Positions 41,315-49,298 of a stretch of DNA of 49,298 bases are shown one piece after another. Location: contig JAKVAV010000011.1 in the NCBI GenBank assembly GCA_022448105.1, positions 34,038 to 83,335 of the forward strand, in the 5' to 3' direction. Source of the DNA: Flavobacteriales bacterium (GTDB lineage: Bacteria; Bacteroidota; Bacteroidia; Flavobacteriales_D; Cryomorphaceae). Under the pieces are notes generated by a model, which saw nothing but the letters and a program-made list of their open reading frames with translations, was not told the DNA's origin and ran no database searches. Position numbers and translations under genes: made by a program. Numbering within the stretch: the first letter of the stretch is position 1; the number at the start of each line of letters is the position of its first letter.

Positions 41315-41810
41315 GGATAAAATTATTGATTCGGGAAACCTCAGTGCAGTGACTCAAAGAAATCGCGCTAAAGGCAAAAGAATTGTTTTTACAAATGGAG
41401 TATTTGATATTTTACACAGAGGACACGTCACGCTCTTAAATGCCGCAAGCGAACTAGGCGACTATTTGATCTTGGGACTAAATTCTGACCAGTCGGTTCG
41501 AACGCTCAACAAAGGACCTGAAAGACCAATTAACAAAGAAAAAGATCGAGCTATGGTCCTAGCATCATTACAATGTGTGGATGCGGTGGTAATTTTTAGC
41601 GAAAGCACCCCTTATCATCTCATAGAGTCAATCCGTCCGGATGTGCTTGTGAAGGGGGGCGACTATGATCCCAACGAAACAAACCAAAGTTCCAAAACTT
41701 ACGTTGTGGGGTCCGATATTCAACGTGCAAATGCAAAAATTACCGCAACTATTCCTCTCGTGGATGGATATAGTACAACTGCTATAATTAAAAAATCTAA
41801 AAATGACTAA
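41292..41810 (+). CDS. RfaE2/HldE C-terminal-type nucleotidyltransferase
   Basis: Related to the cytidylyltransferase-fold enzyme that makes ADP-D-glycero-beta-D-manno-heptose from the 1-phosphate. 172 residues from the ATG at 41292 (MSRLQRIEDK); an earlier in-frame start at 41241 lies deep inside the UPF0104 gene. FTNGVFDILHRGHVTLLNAASELGDYLILGLNSDQSVR contains the HxGH nucleotide-binding motif, and RPDVLVKGGDYDP is typical of RfaE2. The kinase half (RfaE1) is not adjacent. A heptose role is likely by family, but other substrates are possible. Confidence 0.88.
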   Translation: MSRLQRIEDKIIDSGNLSAVTQRNRAKGKRIVFTNGVFDILHRGHVTLLNAASELGDYLILGLNSDQSVRTLNKGPERPINKEKDRAMVLASLQCVDAVVIFSESTPYHLIESIRPDVLVKGGDYDPNETNQSSKTYVVGSDIQRANAKITATIPLVDGYSTTAIIKKSKND

Positions 41811-43155
41811 GACAAAAACAGTTTTTGTCTGTCAAAACTGTGGTCACAGTTCACTAAAATGGGAAGGAAAATGCTCTTCTTGCGGAGAGTGGAATACTTA
41901 CGTCGAGCAGACGATCCTTAAAAAAAAGAGTGGCCGAATAAGTGAAAGACCTACGAAGAGCTCATCTATTCCAATTAACCAGGTTGAGGCGCATTATCAA
42001 TCAAGATCTCTCACAGGTGACAAAGAAGCAGATAGAGTTTTGGGCGGAGGAATGGTTCCGGGCTCCTTAATTCTCGTTGCTGGTGAGCCTGGGATTGGAA
42101 AATCTACCCTTCTACTTCAAACGGCTCTAAGATATACGTCCGGTAAAATTCTCTACGTTTCAGGAGAAGAAAGCAAAGGACAAATAGCCAACAGAGCCTC
42201 GAGAATTGGTGCCCTTCACGAGAACTGTTTCCTCTTAACTGAAACAGATCCAGATGATATTATTGATCAGGCAAAAGAAATCAAACCAGATTTCATCGTA
42301 ATCGATTCGGTGCAAACACTAAATGCTTCCTGGATTGACTCCTCTCCTGGTTCTATTAGTCAAATAAGAGAAAGTGCAGCCAGTCTTATGCGCTTTGCCA
42401 AAGAAGAAAACGTTACGCTTTTCTTGATTGGACACATCACAAAAGACGGAAATATAGCTGGCCCAAAAGTGCTGGAGCATATGGTGGATGCGGTTTTGAT
42501 CTTCGAAGGAGATCAAAATCATGTTTTCCGTCTATTGCGATGCACAAAAAATCGATTTGGAAACACCAATGAGCTGGGTATTTATAAAATGGAAGGGTCT
42601 GGATTAGTGCCTATCGAAAATCCATCTGAACTTTTACTCAGTGGATACGCAGACAATTTAAGTGGATCTGCCGCGGCGGCGATAATTGAAGGAATTCGAC
42701 CATTAGTGATAGAAGTTCAAGCTCTTGTGAGTACAGCAGTATATGGAACCCCTCAAAGATCTGCCACTGGATACGATGTGCGCAGACTTAATATGCTGTT
42801 AGCAGTTCTAGAGAAGAGGTGTGGCTTCAAGCTGGGCAACAAGGATGTCTTTCTGAATATCGCGGGGGGACTTAAAATTCAAGACCCCTCTATTGATCTT
42901 GCCGTTGTGGCAGCAATTCTTTCTTCTAGTGAAGATTTAAGCATCCCAAAAGGAACTTGTTTTGCTGGGGAGGTGGGTCTTTCTGGCGAAATCAGACCGG
43001 TCAACCGAATCGAGCTCAGAGTAAGTGAAGCTCAGAAGCTTGGTTTCGAATCCATTTTTATCTCGAAACACCATGAGGCTGGCGATTCGCTAAGCTCAAA
43101 AACCGTGCTTACCGTTCCGCATGTCAGAGATATGCTCACCCATATGTTCGGCTAG
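41803..43155 (+). CDS. radA: DNA repair protein RadA
   Basis: Helps branch migration of recombination intermediates. 450 residues: an N-terminal zinc finger CQNCGHSSLKWEGKCSSCGEW (C..C...C..C, about 10-30), a RecA-like ATPase with Walker A GEPGIGKST, the RadA-specific KNRFG motif (CTKNRFGNTNE), and a C-terminal Lon-protease-like domain (EVQALVSTAVYGTPQRSATGYD ... KDVFLNIAGGLKIQDPSIDLAVVAA). It overlaps the preceding gene by 8 bases. It is convergent with the OmpA-type gene, sharing the four bases CTAG that hold both stops. Confidence 0.96.
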   Translation: MTKTKTVFVCQNCGHSSLKWEGKCSSCGEWNTYVEQTILKKKSGRISERPTKSSSIPINQVEAHYQSRSLTGDKEADRVLGGGMVPGSLILVAGEPGIGKSTLLLQTALRYTSGKILYVSGEESKGQIANRASRIGALHENCFLLTETDPDDIIDQAKEIKPDFIVIDSVQTLNASWIDSSPGSISQIRESAASLMRFAKEENVTLFLIGHITKDGNIAGPKVLEHMVDAVLIFEGDQNHVFRLLRCTKNRFGNTNELGIYKMEGSGLVPIENPSELLLSGYADNLSGSAAAAIIEGIRPLVIEVQALVSTAVYGTPQRSATGYDVRRLNMLLAVLEKRCGFKLGNKDVFLNIAGGLKIQDPSIDLAVVAAILSSSEDLSIPKGTCFAGEVGLSGEIRPVNRIELRVSEAQKLGFESIFISKHHEAGDSLSSKTVLTVPHVRDMLTHMFG

Positions 43156-44126
43156 TCGCTCACTAGCTCCAATAGTTCATCTAGCTTGGGAGAGAGAATG
43201 ATCTCTATTCTTCTATTTTTCGCTTTATTATCAGAGTCTACGGGCTGATATTGGCTTCTGCCTGCGGCCACTAAAAACGCCGGGTTCAAACTTGAATTTT
43301 TCAGCATTATATCAATAACCGAAGTTGCTCTCAAGACACTCAAATCCCAATTATTCCTTGGGTATTTTGTTCGCTTAAACTCGTCGTTGTCGGTGTGCCC
43401 TTCCACAATGATATCGAGATCATCACGATCCCCTAGCACTCTGGCTAAATCGGTAATCACTTCTATTCCTTTTTCATCAACCGCAGTTTCACCTGTCGCA
43501 AAGAGCAACTTTGCTTCCATGCTCACGTAAATTCTCCCATTTCTCTTTTCTATGGATAAGCCATTTCCTTCAAAGCCCAGTAAAGCATCTGAAACACTCT
43601 GCCTTAGAGCATTCATAAGAGAGTCCTTTTCACTAATTTTTGATCTAAGCTCACTCAACTTGGCCTCTCTCTGCATCAGTTCCTCCTCTTTTGAATTAAG
43701 TGCTTGTTCTAGCTGATTTAAGGCGTCCTCTTTCTCTTGAAGCGATATCCTCACAGCATCCAATTCCGCCATCAACGTTTTCTTCTCTGCTTCTGTCCCC
43801 TCTCTTAGCGTTGCCGTTTTCTCGAGTAACTGATCATTCAGGGCATTAATCTTGTCATACTGCGTTCTGAGGATACGCATGCTATTTCCGAGAACAGCAG
43901 TATCCGACTTAAGAGCATCAATCTTTCTCTCTGCTACGTTATATTTTGTGTCAAACTCATTGACTTCGGTGCTGAGCTTTTCATTTTCGCGTCTTAGTTC
44001 CTCATTTTCTACTTCGCAAGCTTGCTGTCTCTCAGAGACATCCATGAACTTTCTATTTGGAACGCATGATGTGAATAAGACGGCGGCTATCATTGTTCCA
44101 AGTAATTTTAAGTACGGTTTTGGCAT
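43152..44126 (-). CDS. OmpA-family lipoprotein with coiled-coil stalk
   Basis: A cell-wall-binding outer-membrane lipoprotein of 324 residues from the ATG at 44126 (MPKPYLKLLG); the start at 44162 would add 12 charged residues ahead of the signal peptide. The lipobox is LFTSC. A long coiled coil follows (about 35-185, e.g. QQACEVENEELRRENEKLSTEVNEFD). The C-terminal OmpA peptidoglycan-binding domain contains LLFATGETAVDEKGIEVITDLA, DIIVEGHTDNDEF and NWDLSVLRATSVIDIM, ending in RSQYQPVDSDNKAKNRRIEIILSP. No beta-barrel is present, so it is a spacer-type anchor between outer membrane and peptidoglycan. Confidence 0.92.
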   Translation of the reverse strand: MPKPYLKLLGTMIAAVLFTSCVPNRKFMDVSERQQACEVENEELRRENEKLSTEVNEFDTKYNVAERKIDALKSDTAVLGNSMRILRTQYDKINALNDQLLEKTATLREGTEAEKKTLMAELDAVRISLQEKEDALNQLEQALNSKEEELMQREAKLSELRSKISEKDSLMNALRQSVSDALLGFEGNGLSIEKRNGRIYVSMEAKLLFATGETAVDEKGIEVITDLARVLGDRDDLDIIVEGHTDNDEFKRTKYPRNNWDLSVLRATSVIDIMLKNSSLNPAFLVAAGRSQYQPVDSDNKAKNRRIEIILSPKLDELLELVSD

Positions 44127-44232
44127 AATATTGCGTTTTATAGACTGTGATCTCTTTTGCAAATTTCTTACCTTTTATGAAGGCTTATTTTTTTTGTTTG
44201 AACTTTTATTCACCAAGACAGTATTAAAAGGT

Positions 44233-44925
44233 ATGGGAACCTTAAGCGACAATTGGTTAATAGAACCTGTGTTCGACTATGAATACAAAACGTATCAGAT
44301 TCTTGCATTTACCTCAAAGGCTGAGAATAGATTCGGGCGGAGTATGCTGTTTCCTTATCTCTCCGATGTAGAGGTTCATTTAAGGAGACTCAGATTCTAC
44401 AAGAAAAACGTTCTTAATCTCGAAAGTGAGATTAAAACCAATTTAGTCGGGGTGAACCTTAAACGGCTCCTTTTAACAAGAGAAAGGCTCGAAGATGACG
44501 GAGTGATAGGAACATTGAATGACGTTGTAGAGTTTGCCATTGAACGACTCTCTTCTACATATCATATAGGGCTTTTAGAAAAGGAAATGGTAAAGCAACG
44601 CATCAATATTAGTCCTGTAGGCTTATTAAGCCCAAACAGCCAAGGAGGATTGATTCTTTTGCGGAATAATCGAAAAACAAGGATATACAAATATAGATAT
44701 CGCTTTGTCAGAAGACCTTACAAAGGTGAAGCTTATAAAGATGTAATGACCGAATTTCTTGACGAGCGAATAACGGGTACATTTCCGAATTTTCAGGACT
44801 TAAAAATGGAATATCGAGATGGGTATCAAATTAACACCTACCTCATTGAGCCAGAGACTGAAATACCTGTATTTGAAACGGTGCTCCCGGTAGCCAAGGA
44901 GTTCTTGTTGTCAAATGGTTCTTAA
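44233..44925 (+). CDS. conserved-looking hypothetical protein
   Basis: Not recognised. 230 residues from the ATG at 44233 (MGTLSDNWLIEPVFDYEYKTYQ); the frame is open upstream to 43852, but that part is antisense to the OmpA-type gene. No signal peptide, membrane segment or familiar catalytic motif. The protein is rich in charged residues, with a helical middle (VEVHLRRLRFYKKNVLNLESEI, LLTRERLEDDGVIGTLNDVVEFAIERL) and a beta-rich, basic second half (RKTRIYKYRYRFVRRPYKGEAY). It is divergent from the OmpA-type gene with a 106-base gap, and convergent with the OppA-type gene, sharing TTAA for both stops. Confidence 0.75.
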   Translation: MGTLSDNWLIEPVFDYEYKTYQILAFTSKAENRFGRSMLFPYLSDVEVHLRRLRFYKKNVLNLESEIKTNLVGVNLKRLLLTRERLEDDGVIGTLNDVVEFAIERLSSTYHIGLLEKEMVKQRINISPVGLLSPNSQGGLILLRNNRKTRIYKYRYRFVRRPYKGEAYKDVMTEFLDERITGTFPNFQDLKMEYRDGYQINTYLIEPETEIPVFETVLPVAKEFLLSNGS

Positions 44926-46658
44926 TCTCTCTCGGTTACGTAGACATGTGTAAGATCGAGGTTACCCATTGGGCTTACTGCGAGATTTTCAACCCTCTTA
45001 TTTACTAACCAAACCCACTCCTCGTAATAAAGGGGTGCTACTGCAGCGTGCTCAATAACAATGCTATCTGCTTTAAGCAATAAATCTCTCCTTAATGAAG
45101 TGTCGGATTCACGCGTAGACCGTTCAAAATAATTGTCGAATTGTGCATCGCTAAACCTTACTGTATTTAAATATGATGCTTTCACGGAATCTTCTGGCAC
45201 CAACTTTCCGTGAAAAAGTTTCAAAAAATTCTCCGGGTCGGGATAATCGGCAACCCATCCATCTCTCCAAATTGGCACCTTTCCAAGTTCTATTTCCTCG
45301 TAGTGTTTCTCACGAGGCAGAATAGACAGCTCCACCGTGATACCCAAGTTTTCGTTGAGCATAGATTGTACCGCTTCTGCAACTTCCAGAGCAGTCGGGT
45401 TACCATCATTTATTTGAATAGTCAAGACCGGAAAATTTTGCGCTTCGTCAAACCCGGCTTGGCTCAGTAATTTCCTTGCGTTTTCAGGATTGAATCTGTA
45501 GCCATCGATGCTTTTGGCATCGTGGCCAGGGGCTGAAGGGGGTACAAACCCATAGTATGCGGGTTCACCAAATCCTTTTAGTACACTATCTACAAGGAAT
45601 TGGCGGTCAATAGCATAATTTATTGCCTTTCGTACATTCTTGTTACTAAAAATCTCACTCCGGTGCTGGAATCCATAGTACTCCACTCTCATTCCTGGAA
45701 TAGTTAGGAGGGTGTAGTCAGCATTCTGTTTTTCTGATGCTACCGACAATTGTTGAATATTATCTCTTGGAACACTAAAAATCAAGTCAAGGTTACCATC
45801 CAAGAATGCATTAAGTTGATCACTCTCATTAGCCACAAAGTTGCACCTCACAGCATCCAAATAGGGGAGCGATCGACCTTCAGCGTCTATTTTTCTGTAC
45901 TTCTGGTTTCTTTGAAAAATTACAACATCATTCATTTTAATGGTAAAGGCCCTAAAAGGCCCCGTACCGATACACCAATTGTTGATTTGTTCTTCATATT
46001 CATAAATTTCTTCTGGAAAGATCCAACAGCAAGGATGTGTTAATATTGCCAGAAAGTTTGGAGTTGGGTTTTCCAATTCTATTTGGACCGTGTAGTCATC
46101 AATGAGTCTCAATCCTTCCGGTTTTACTTGCCCTTTATTTCCATCAATTTTGTCCTGCCAAAAAGATCTTGCCCCTTTGATGACATCAATCACGTAAGGG
46201 TACATCGCATTGTACTCTGAAGGCTCACATAGTTTCGTAAAGCAGTGCATGACATCAGATGCTTTAACCTCTCTACCCACACCTTCTGGGAAAACAGGGT
46301 CGTCGTGGAAGTAAATATTCTTTCTTAGAGTAATAGTGTAAACCCTTCCATCGTCACTTATTGAAAAAGATTCGGCTAGTTGCGGTTTAAATTCTTTTGT
46401 GTTCTCATCGAGAACAAACAGTCCTTCATATACCTGATTCATCAAATTAAATGCTGCTGCATCAATCAGATTGTGAGGAAAAATACTCAGTATATCATCT
46501 GAAAGGCTCATTTTAAAAAGCCCTCCACTCAATTCGTGATTGACAGATCCATTTTGTGATTGGTCCTTGTCGCTCACATTCTTGCAACTATTAATTCCGA
46601 GCAGCAAAAATGAAATAATAAAAATTGAGGTAAGTGAATACCTGAAGAGATTAATCAT
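44922..46658 (-). CDS. ABC-type peptide-binding lipoprotein (OppA/SBP_bac_5)
   Basis: An extracytoplasmic solute-binding lipoprotein of 578 residues. The signal peptide ends at lipobox GINSC. The SBP_bac_5 fold is shown by LNQVYEGLFVLDENTKEFKPQLAESFSISDDGRVYTITLRKNIYFHDD, the GTGPF motif (CIGTGPFRAFTI), NVRKAINYAIDRQFLVDSVLKGFGEPAYYGFVPPS, and DGWVADYPDPENFLKLFHG. Such proteins deliver oligopeptides or nickel to an ABC permease. No permease or ATPase gene is next to it, so its partners are elsewhere or it has another role. Its start overlaps the end of the exonuclease III gene by 8 bases, so the two are coupled. Confidence 0.92.
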   Translation of the reverse strand: MINLFRYSLTSIFIISFLLLGINSCKNVSDKDQSQNGSVNHELSGGLFKMSLSDDILSIFPHNLIDAAAFNLMNQVYEGLFVLDENTKEFKPQLAESFSISDDGRVYTITLRKNIYFHDDPVFPEGVGREVKASDVMHCFTKLCEPSEYNAMYPYVIDVIKGARSFWQDKIDGNKGQVKPEGLRLIDDYTVQIELENPTPNFLAILTHPCCWIFPEEIYEYEEQINNWCIGTGPFRAFTIKMNDVVIFQRNQKYRKIDAEGRSLPYLDAVRCNFVANESDQLNAFLDGNLDLIFSVPRDNIQQLSVASEKQNADYTLLTIPGMRVEYYGFQHRSEIFSNKNVRKAINYAIDRQFLVDSVLKGFGEPAYYGFVPPSAPGHDAKSIDGYRFNPENARKLLSQAGFDEAQNFPVLTIQINDGNPTALEVAEAVQSMLNENLGITVELSILPREKHYEEIELGKVPIWRDGWVADYPDPENFLKLFHGKLVPEDSVKASYLNTVRFSDAQFDNYFERSTRESDTSLRRDLLLKADSIVIEHAAVAPLYYEEWVWLVNKRVENLAVSPMGNLDLTHVYVTERD

Positions 46659-47430
46659 TTAATTCAAGTTCAAGAGAAACGGGACAATGATCACTATGAG
46701 ATACATCTGTCAATATATCGGCTTTAACGATAGATTTCTCCAAAGGTTGCGACACCATATGGTAATCAATGCGCCAGCCCAAATTCTTCCTCCTCGCGTT
46801 AAACCGGTATGTCCACCATGAATATTTGTCAGTCACATCACCGTTCATATATCTAAATGAATCTAGAAAACCTGAATCTAGAAAACGAGAAACCCATTCA
46901 CGTTCTTCGGGAAGAAACCCACTACTCTTTTTATTAGAAATGGGGTTGTGAATGTCAATTTCGCGATGACAAATGTTAAAGTCTCCTCCAATTATCAGAT
47001 TTGGATGTTCCCTTTTTAGCTCATCGATGAAGAATGTAAAGTCTTGAAGAAACTCCATTTTAAAAGATTGCCTTTGCTCACTGCTACTTCCAGATGGGAA
47101 GTATGCGGACAGTACGGACAGTTTGTCAAAATCTGCTCTCAAAACCCTTCCCTCTTTATCAAATTTCTCGATTCCGCAACCAACGGCTATCTGTTTTGGC
47201 TTTTGTTTACTGAAAATAGCAACCCCAGAGTATCCGGGTTTCTCAGCACTGTGCATATACACGTGGTACCCTAGGCCATTGAACTCAGAAACATCAATTT
47301 GTTCGGGCTTGGCCTTCGTTTCTTGTACTAATAGCACATCTGGGTCCTCCTCTTGAAGCCAAGTAAAAAGTCCTTTTCGAATGGCTGCTCTAATGCCATT
47401 CACGTTGTATGATATAATTTTAAGGTTCAA
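46651..47430 (-). CDS. xth: exodeoxyribonuclease III (AP endonuclease)
   Basis: A DNA base-excision-repair enzyme that cuts at abasic sites. 259 residues of the EEP fold: KIISYNVNGIRAAIRKGLFTWLQEEDPDVLLVQETKA with the metal-binding Asn and Glu, YHVYMHSAEKPGYSGVAIFSK, IIGGDFNICHREIDIHNP with the catalytic Asp/Asn, and the C-terminal SHSDHCPVSLEL with the catalytic His. Translation appears to begin at a TTG (47430), as no ATG precedes the conserved KIISYNVNG start. It is divergent from the large surface protein, with only 35 bases between the farthest starts. Confidence 0.94.
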   Translation of the reverse strand: MNLKIISYNVNGIRAAIRKGLFTWLQEEDPDVLLVQETKAKPEQIDVSEFNGLGYHVYMHSAEKPGYSGVAIFSKQKPKQIAVGCGIEKFDKEGRVLRADFDKLSVLSAYFPSGSSSEQRQSFKMEFLQDFTFFIDELKREHPNLIIGGDFNICHREIDIHNPISNKKSSGFLPEEREWVSRFLDSGFLDSFRYMNGDVTDKYSWWTYRFNARRKNLGWRIDYHMVSQPLEKSIVKADILTDVSHSDHCPVSLELELND

Positions 47431-47465
47431 TTTGCGTAATCATTGGAGCCCCGTTGGGCACATCG

Positions 47466-49298
47466 ATGTTTTTAAAGTCGCTCAAAGTTAAAAGATTCCC
47501 TATTCCCAGCGCTTCTTCTATATGGAGAATGACGCACTTAGGGCTTATCCTCACCTTCTTAACAGGTGCTGGATTGAAGGCTTTTGCTCAGGATTTTGGA
47601 TCCCTGAGAAAAAAGCAGATCTCCTTGTCTCAAGATACCATTACACTTGACACACTAAGTATTGACCCGAGTTCATTCAGTGTAAAATTCATGGATAAAA
47701 GGGTCGAAGATAGTCTCTACACTCTTCTGCCTGCTGAGGCAAAATTTCATTGGAATTTTGAGGCAAAACCTGATTTAATCGAAGTAGAGTACCGTGTCTT
47801 GTCTATTGATCTTACGAGGAAATACCGCCATAGATCTGATTCACTCATTCAGAAAAGGGTCGATTACTATTCTAATCCATACACTTATCGCCCGGAAGGA
47901 ATACCATCATCTATCTTTGGATCCACACGACTAAATAAGACTGGTAGTATCTCAAGAGGTCTAGGATTTGGAAATAATCAAGACCTGACTGTAAACAGCA
48001 CTTTAAGCTTACAGCTAAATGGAAAATTGACTGATCAGATCAACGTCCTTGCATCTGTCACAGACGATAACATACCAATCCAGCCCGAAGGTAATACTGC
48101 TCAGCTCCAGGAATTTGATCAAGTATTTATTCAACTCTACGATGATAAAAATAAGCTCACAGCCGGTGATTTTATCATTCGGCGTCCTGTGGGTTATTTC
48201 TCAACCTACTTTAAGAGAGCACAAGGAGCATCTTACGAAACGAGGCGAAAAATTGGGACAGGAGATTATGAGCTATTCACTCAAACTAGTGCCGCCGTAT
48301 CTCGCGGCAAGTTTGCGCGTAATATTATCCAGGGCTCAGAAGGTAATCAAGGACCCTACCGATTGCGCGGTGGCGAGGATGAGCCTTTCATCGTTGTACT
48401 GGCTGGAACAGAAAGAGTCTTTATCGATGGTAAAGAGATGAAGCGCGGGCAGCAAAACGATTACGTAATTGATTATAATACCTCCGAATTGACCTTTACA
48501 GCAAACCAGCTGATCAATAAAGACAAGCGCATTGCAGTGGAGTTCCAGTACACAGATGCGAATTACGTACGTAGCCTTGTGCAAACCTCGACAGGTATCG
48601 AAAACAGTAAATATGCATTTTATATCAACTTTTTCAGCGAACAAGACGCTAAAAATCAACCCCTTCAACAAGAACTCACCGACCGAGACCGACTCATTCT
48701 GACCAATGCCGGGGATGATTTATCGCTCGCAATCGCTCCAGGATTTGAGGAGGTCTTTGAATACACCAATGATCGAGTTCTTTATACAATTATTGATTCT
48801 CTTGGCTATGACTCCATTTTTGTAAGGATTACAGCATCTACTTCGCCAATGTTTAATGTGAACTTCAGTGAAGTGGGAGCCGGGAATGGTGATTACACCC
48901 AAATTGGGTTTGACGCTTCTGGTCGAATATTCGAGTGGGTGGCACCCGATACCATCAATGGAAGGATAACTAGAAATGGTGATTTTGCACCAATCAGGCA
49001 ACTAGTTTCTCCCAAACGCAACCAACTTCTTATGGCCGGAGCCAAAGCTAATTTTAGCGAATATACCTCTGCTATGGTCGAGCTTGGCTTTTCGAACGAT
49101 GACCAAAATACGTTTTCTGATGTCGGTAATAAGAACAACTTAAGTCATGGCCTTTACGCGAAAGTTGAACATCAAAAACCCCTCTCCTCAAAACCCGATG
49201 GCCCTGAAGTTTTTTCTAAGGCAATGCTTGAGTCAAGAGGAGATAATTTTAGACCTATCGAACCATATCGCTCAGTAGAGTTTACCCGGAATTGGAAC
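47466..49298 (+). CDS. large surface/outer-membrane protein, N-terminal part
   Basis: An open frame of 611 codons that runs off the right edge. From the ATG at 47466 it reads MFLKSLKVKRFPIPSASSIW before a signal peptide; a start at 47529 gives a cleaner signal (MTHLGLILTFLTGAGLKAFAQ). A distinctive segment is GSISRGLGFGNNQDLTVNSTLSLQLNGKLTDQINVLASVTDDNIPIQPEGNTAQLQEFDQVFI (split by position about 130-195), followed by LTAGDFIIRRPVGYFSTYFKRAQGASYE. I know this layout from large, poorly studied Bacteroidota surface proteins with predicted beta-barrel ends; no enzymatic domain is visible. The exact function is unknown. Confidence 0.7.
   Translation, partial: MFLKSLKVKRFPIPSASSIWRMTHLGLILTFLTGAGLKAFAQDFGSLRKKQISLSQDTITLDTLSIDPSSFSVKFMDKRVEDSLYTLLPAEAKFHWNFEAKPDLIEVEYRVLSIDLTRKYRHRSDSLIQKRVDYYSNPYTYRPEGIPSSIFGSTRLNKTGSISRGLGFGNNQDLTVNSTLSLQLNGKLTDQINVLASVTDDNIPIQPEGNTAQLQEFDQVFIQLYDDKNKLTAGDFIIRRPVGYFSTYFKRAQGASYETRRKIGTGDYELFTQTSAAVSRGKFARNIIQGSEGNQGPYRLRGGEDEPFIVVLAGTERVFIDGKEMKRGQQNDYVIDYNTSELTFTANQLINKDKRIAVEFQYTDANYVRSLVQTSTGIENSKYAFYINFFSEQDAKNQPLQQELTDRDRLILTNAGDDLSLAIAPGFEEVFEYTNDRVLYTIIDSLGYDSIFVRITASTSPMFNVNFSEVGAGNGDYTQIGFDASGRIFEWVAPDTINGRITRNGDFAPIRQLVSPKRNQLLMAGAKANFSEYTSAMVELGFSNDDQNTFSDVGNKNNLSHGLYAKVEHQKPLSSKPDGPEVFSKAMLESRGDNFRPIEPYRSVEFTRNWN

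Noticed and set aside
43852-44232. Upstream extension of the unknown 44233 gene
   Set aside because: It is antisense to the OmpA-type gene and resembles shadow sequence; the ATG at 44233 fits the gap.
48049-48441. Plus-strand 130-codon frame near the right edge
   Set aside because: It is out of frame with the large surface protein, which runs open through the whole stretch.
1-49298. CRISPR arrays, insertion sequences, integrases or phage genes
   Set aside because: No spaced direct repeats, transposase or integrase motifs were found on reading both strands.

Overview
The window comes from a member of the Bacteroidota, most likely a free-living or marine Flavobacteriales-type organism (the family level is a guess). 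Several independent signs agree. There is a secreted protein with a type IX secretion C-terminal sorting domain, a DUF4270 lipoprotein, and a glycogen-synthase-like/DUF4270/glmS gene string. There is an archaeal/eukaryotic-type homodimeric glycyl-tRNA synthetase. Promoters follow the Bacteroidota pattern TTTG-N19-TAnnTTTG, clearest in front of prs and tRNA-Leu. Shine-Dalgarno sequences are generally absent. No insertion sequence, phage gene or CRISPR array was seen.

Layout. Positions 1-13.8 kb are housekeeping: hemA (cut by the left edge), a DUF3109 cysteine-rich protein, glyS, a large T9SS-exported protein, the prs-rplY-pth operon, tRNA-Leu(CAA), a dCMP deaminase and an S41 (Ctp) protease, then cysQ and an SLC13-type anion permease. 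Positions 13.8-34.9 kb form one large accessory region for a surface polysaccharide. It holds an export lipoprotein (Wza-like), a chain-length/BY-kinase-like protein (Wzc-like), a GT4 glycosyltransferase, an MBOAT/SGNH/MBOAT acylation trio, a WecG/TagA-type GT26, a Wzy-like polymerase, a Wzx-like flippase and six different sulfotransferases. It ends with cysC-cysD-cysN, which make PAPS. Positions 35.2-49.3 kb return to core genes: glmS, DUF4270, a short glycogen-synthase-like protein, panC, a UPF0104 flippase-like protein, an rfaE2-type nucleotidyltransferase, radA, an OmpA-type lipoprotein, an unknown protein, an OppA-type lipoprotein, an exonuclease III, and the first 611 codons of a large surface protein.

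How it fits together. The central region reads as a sulfated, acylated exopolysaccharide factory that also carries its own sulfur economy. The SLC13 permease may import sulfate, CysDN and CysC turn it into APS and then PAPS, six sulfotransferases would use PAPS to decorate the glycan, and CysQ would remove the by-product PAP. The window has no PAPS reductase or sulfite reductase, so the cys genes look dedicated to sulfation rather than cysteine synthesis. Wzx, Wzy, Wzc-like and Wza-like proteins would flip, polymerise and export the product, and the MBOAT/SGNH genes would O-acylate it. Between the permease and the wza-like gene lies a perfect TTGAT-N4-ATCAA palindrome, the consensus of CRP/FNR-family regulators, which may link the two halves. 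The region has only two glycosyltransferases and no initiating sugar-phosphate transferase, so the backbone must be partly built by genes elsewhere.
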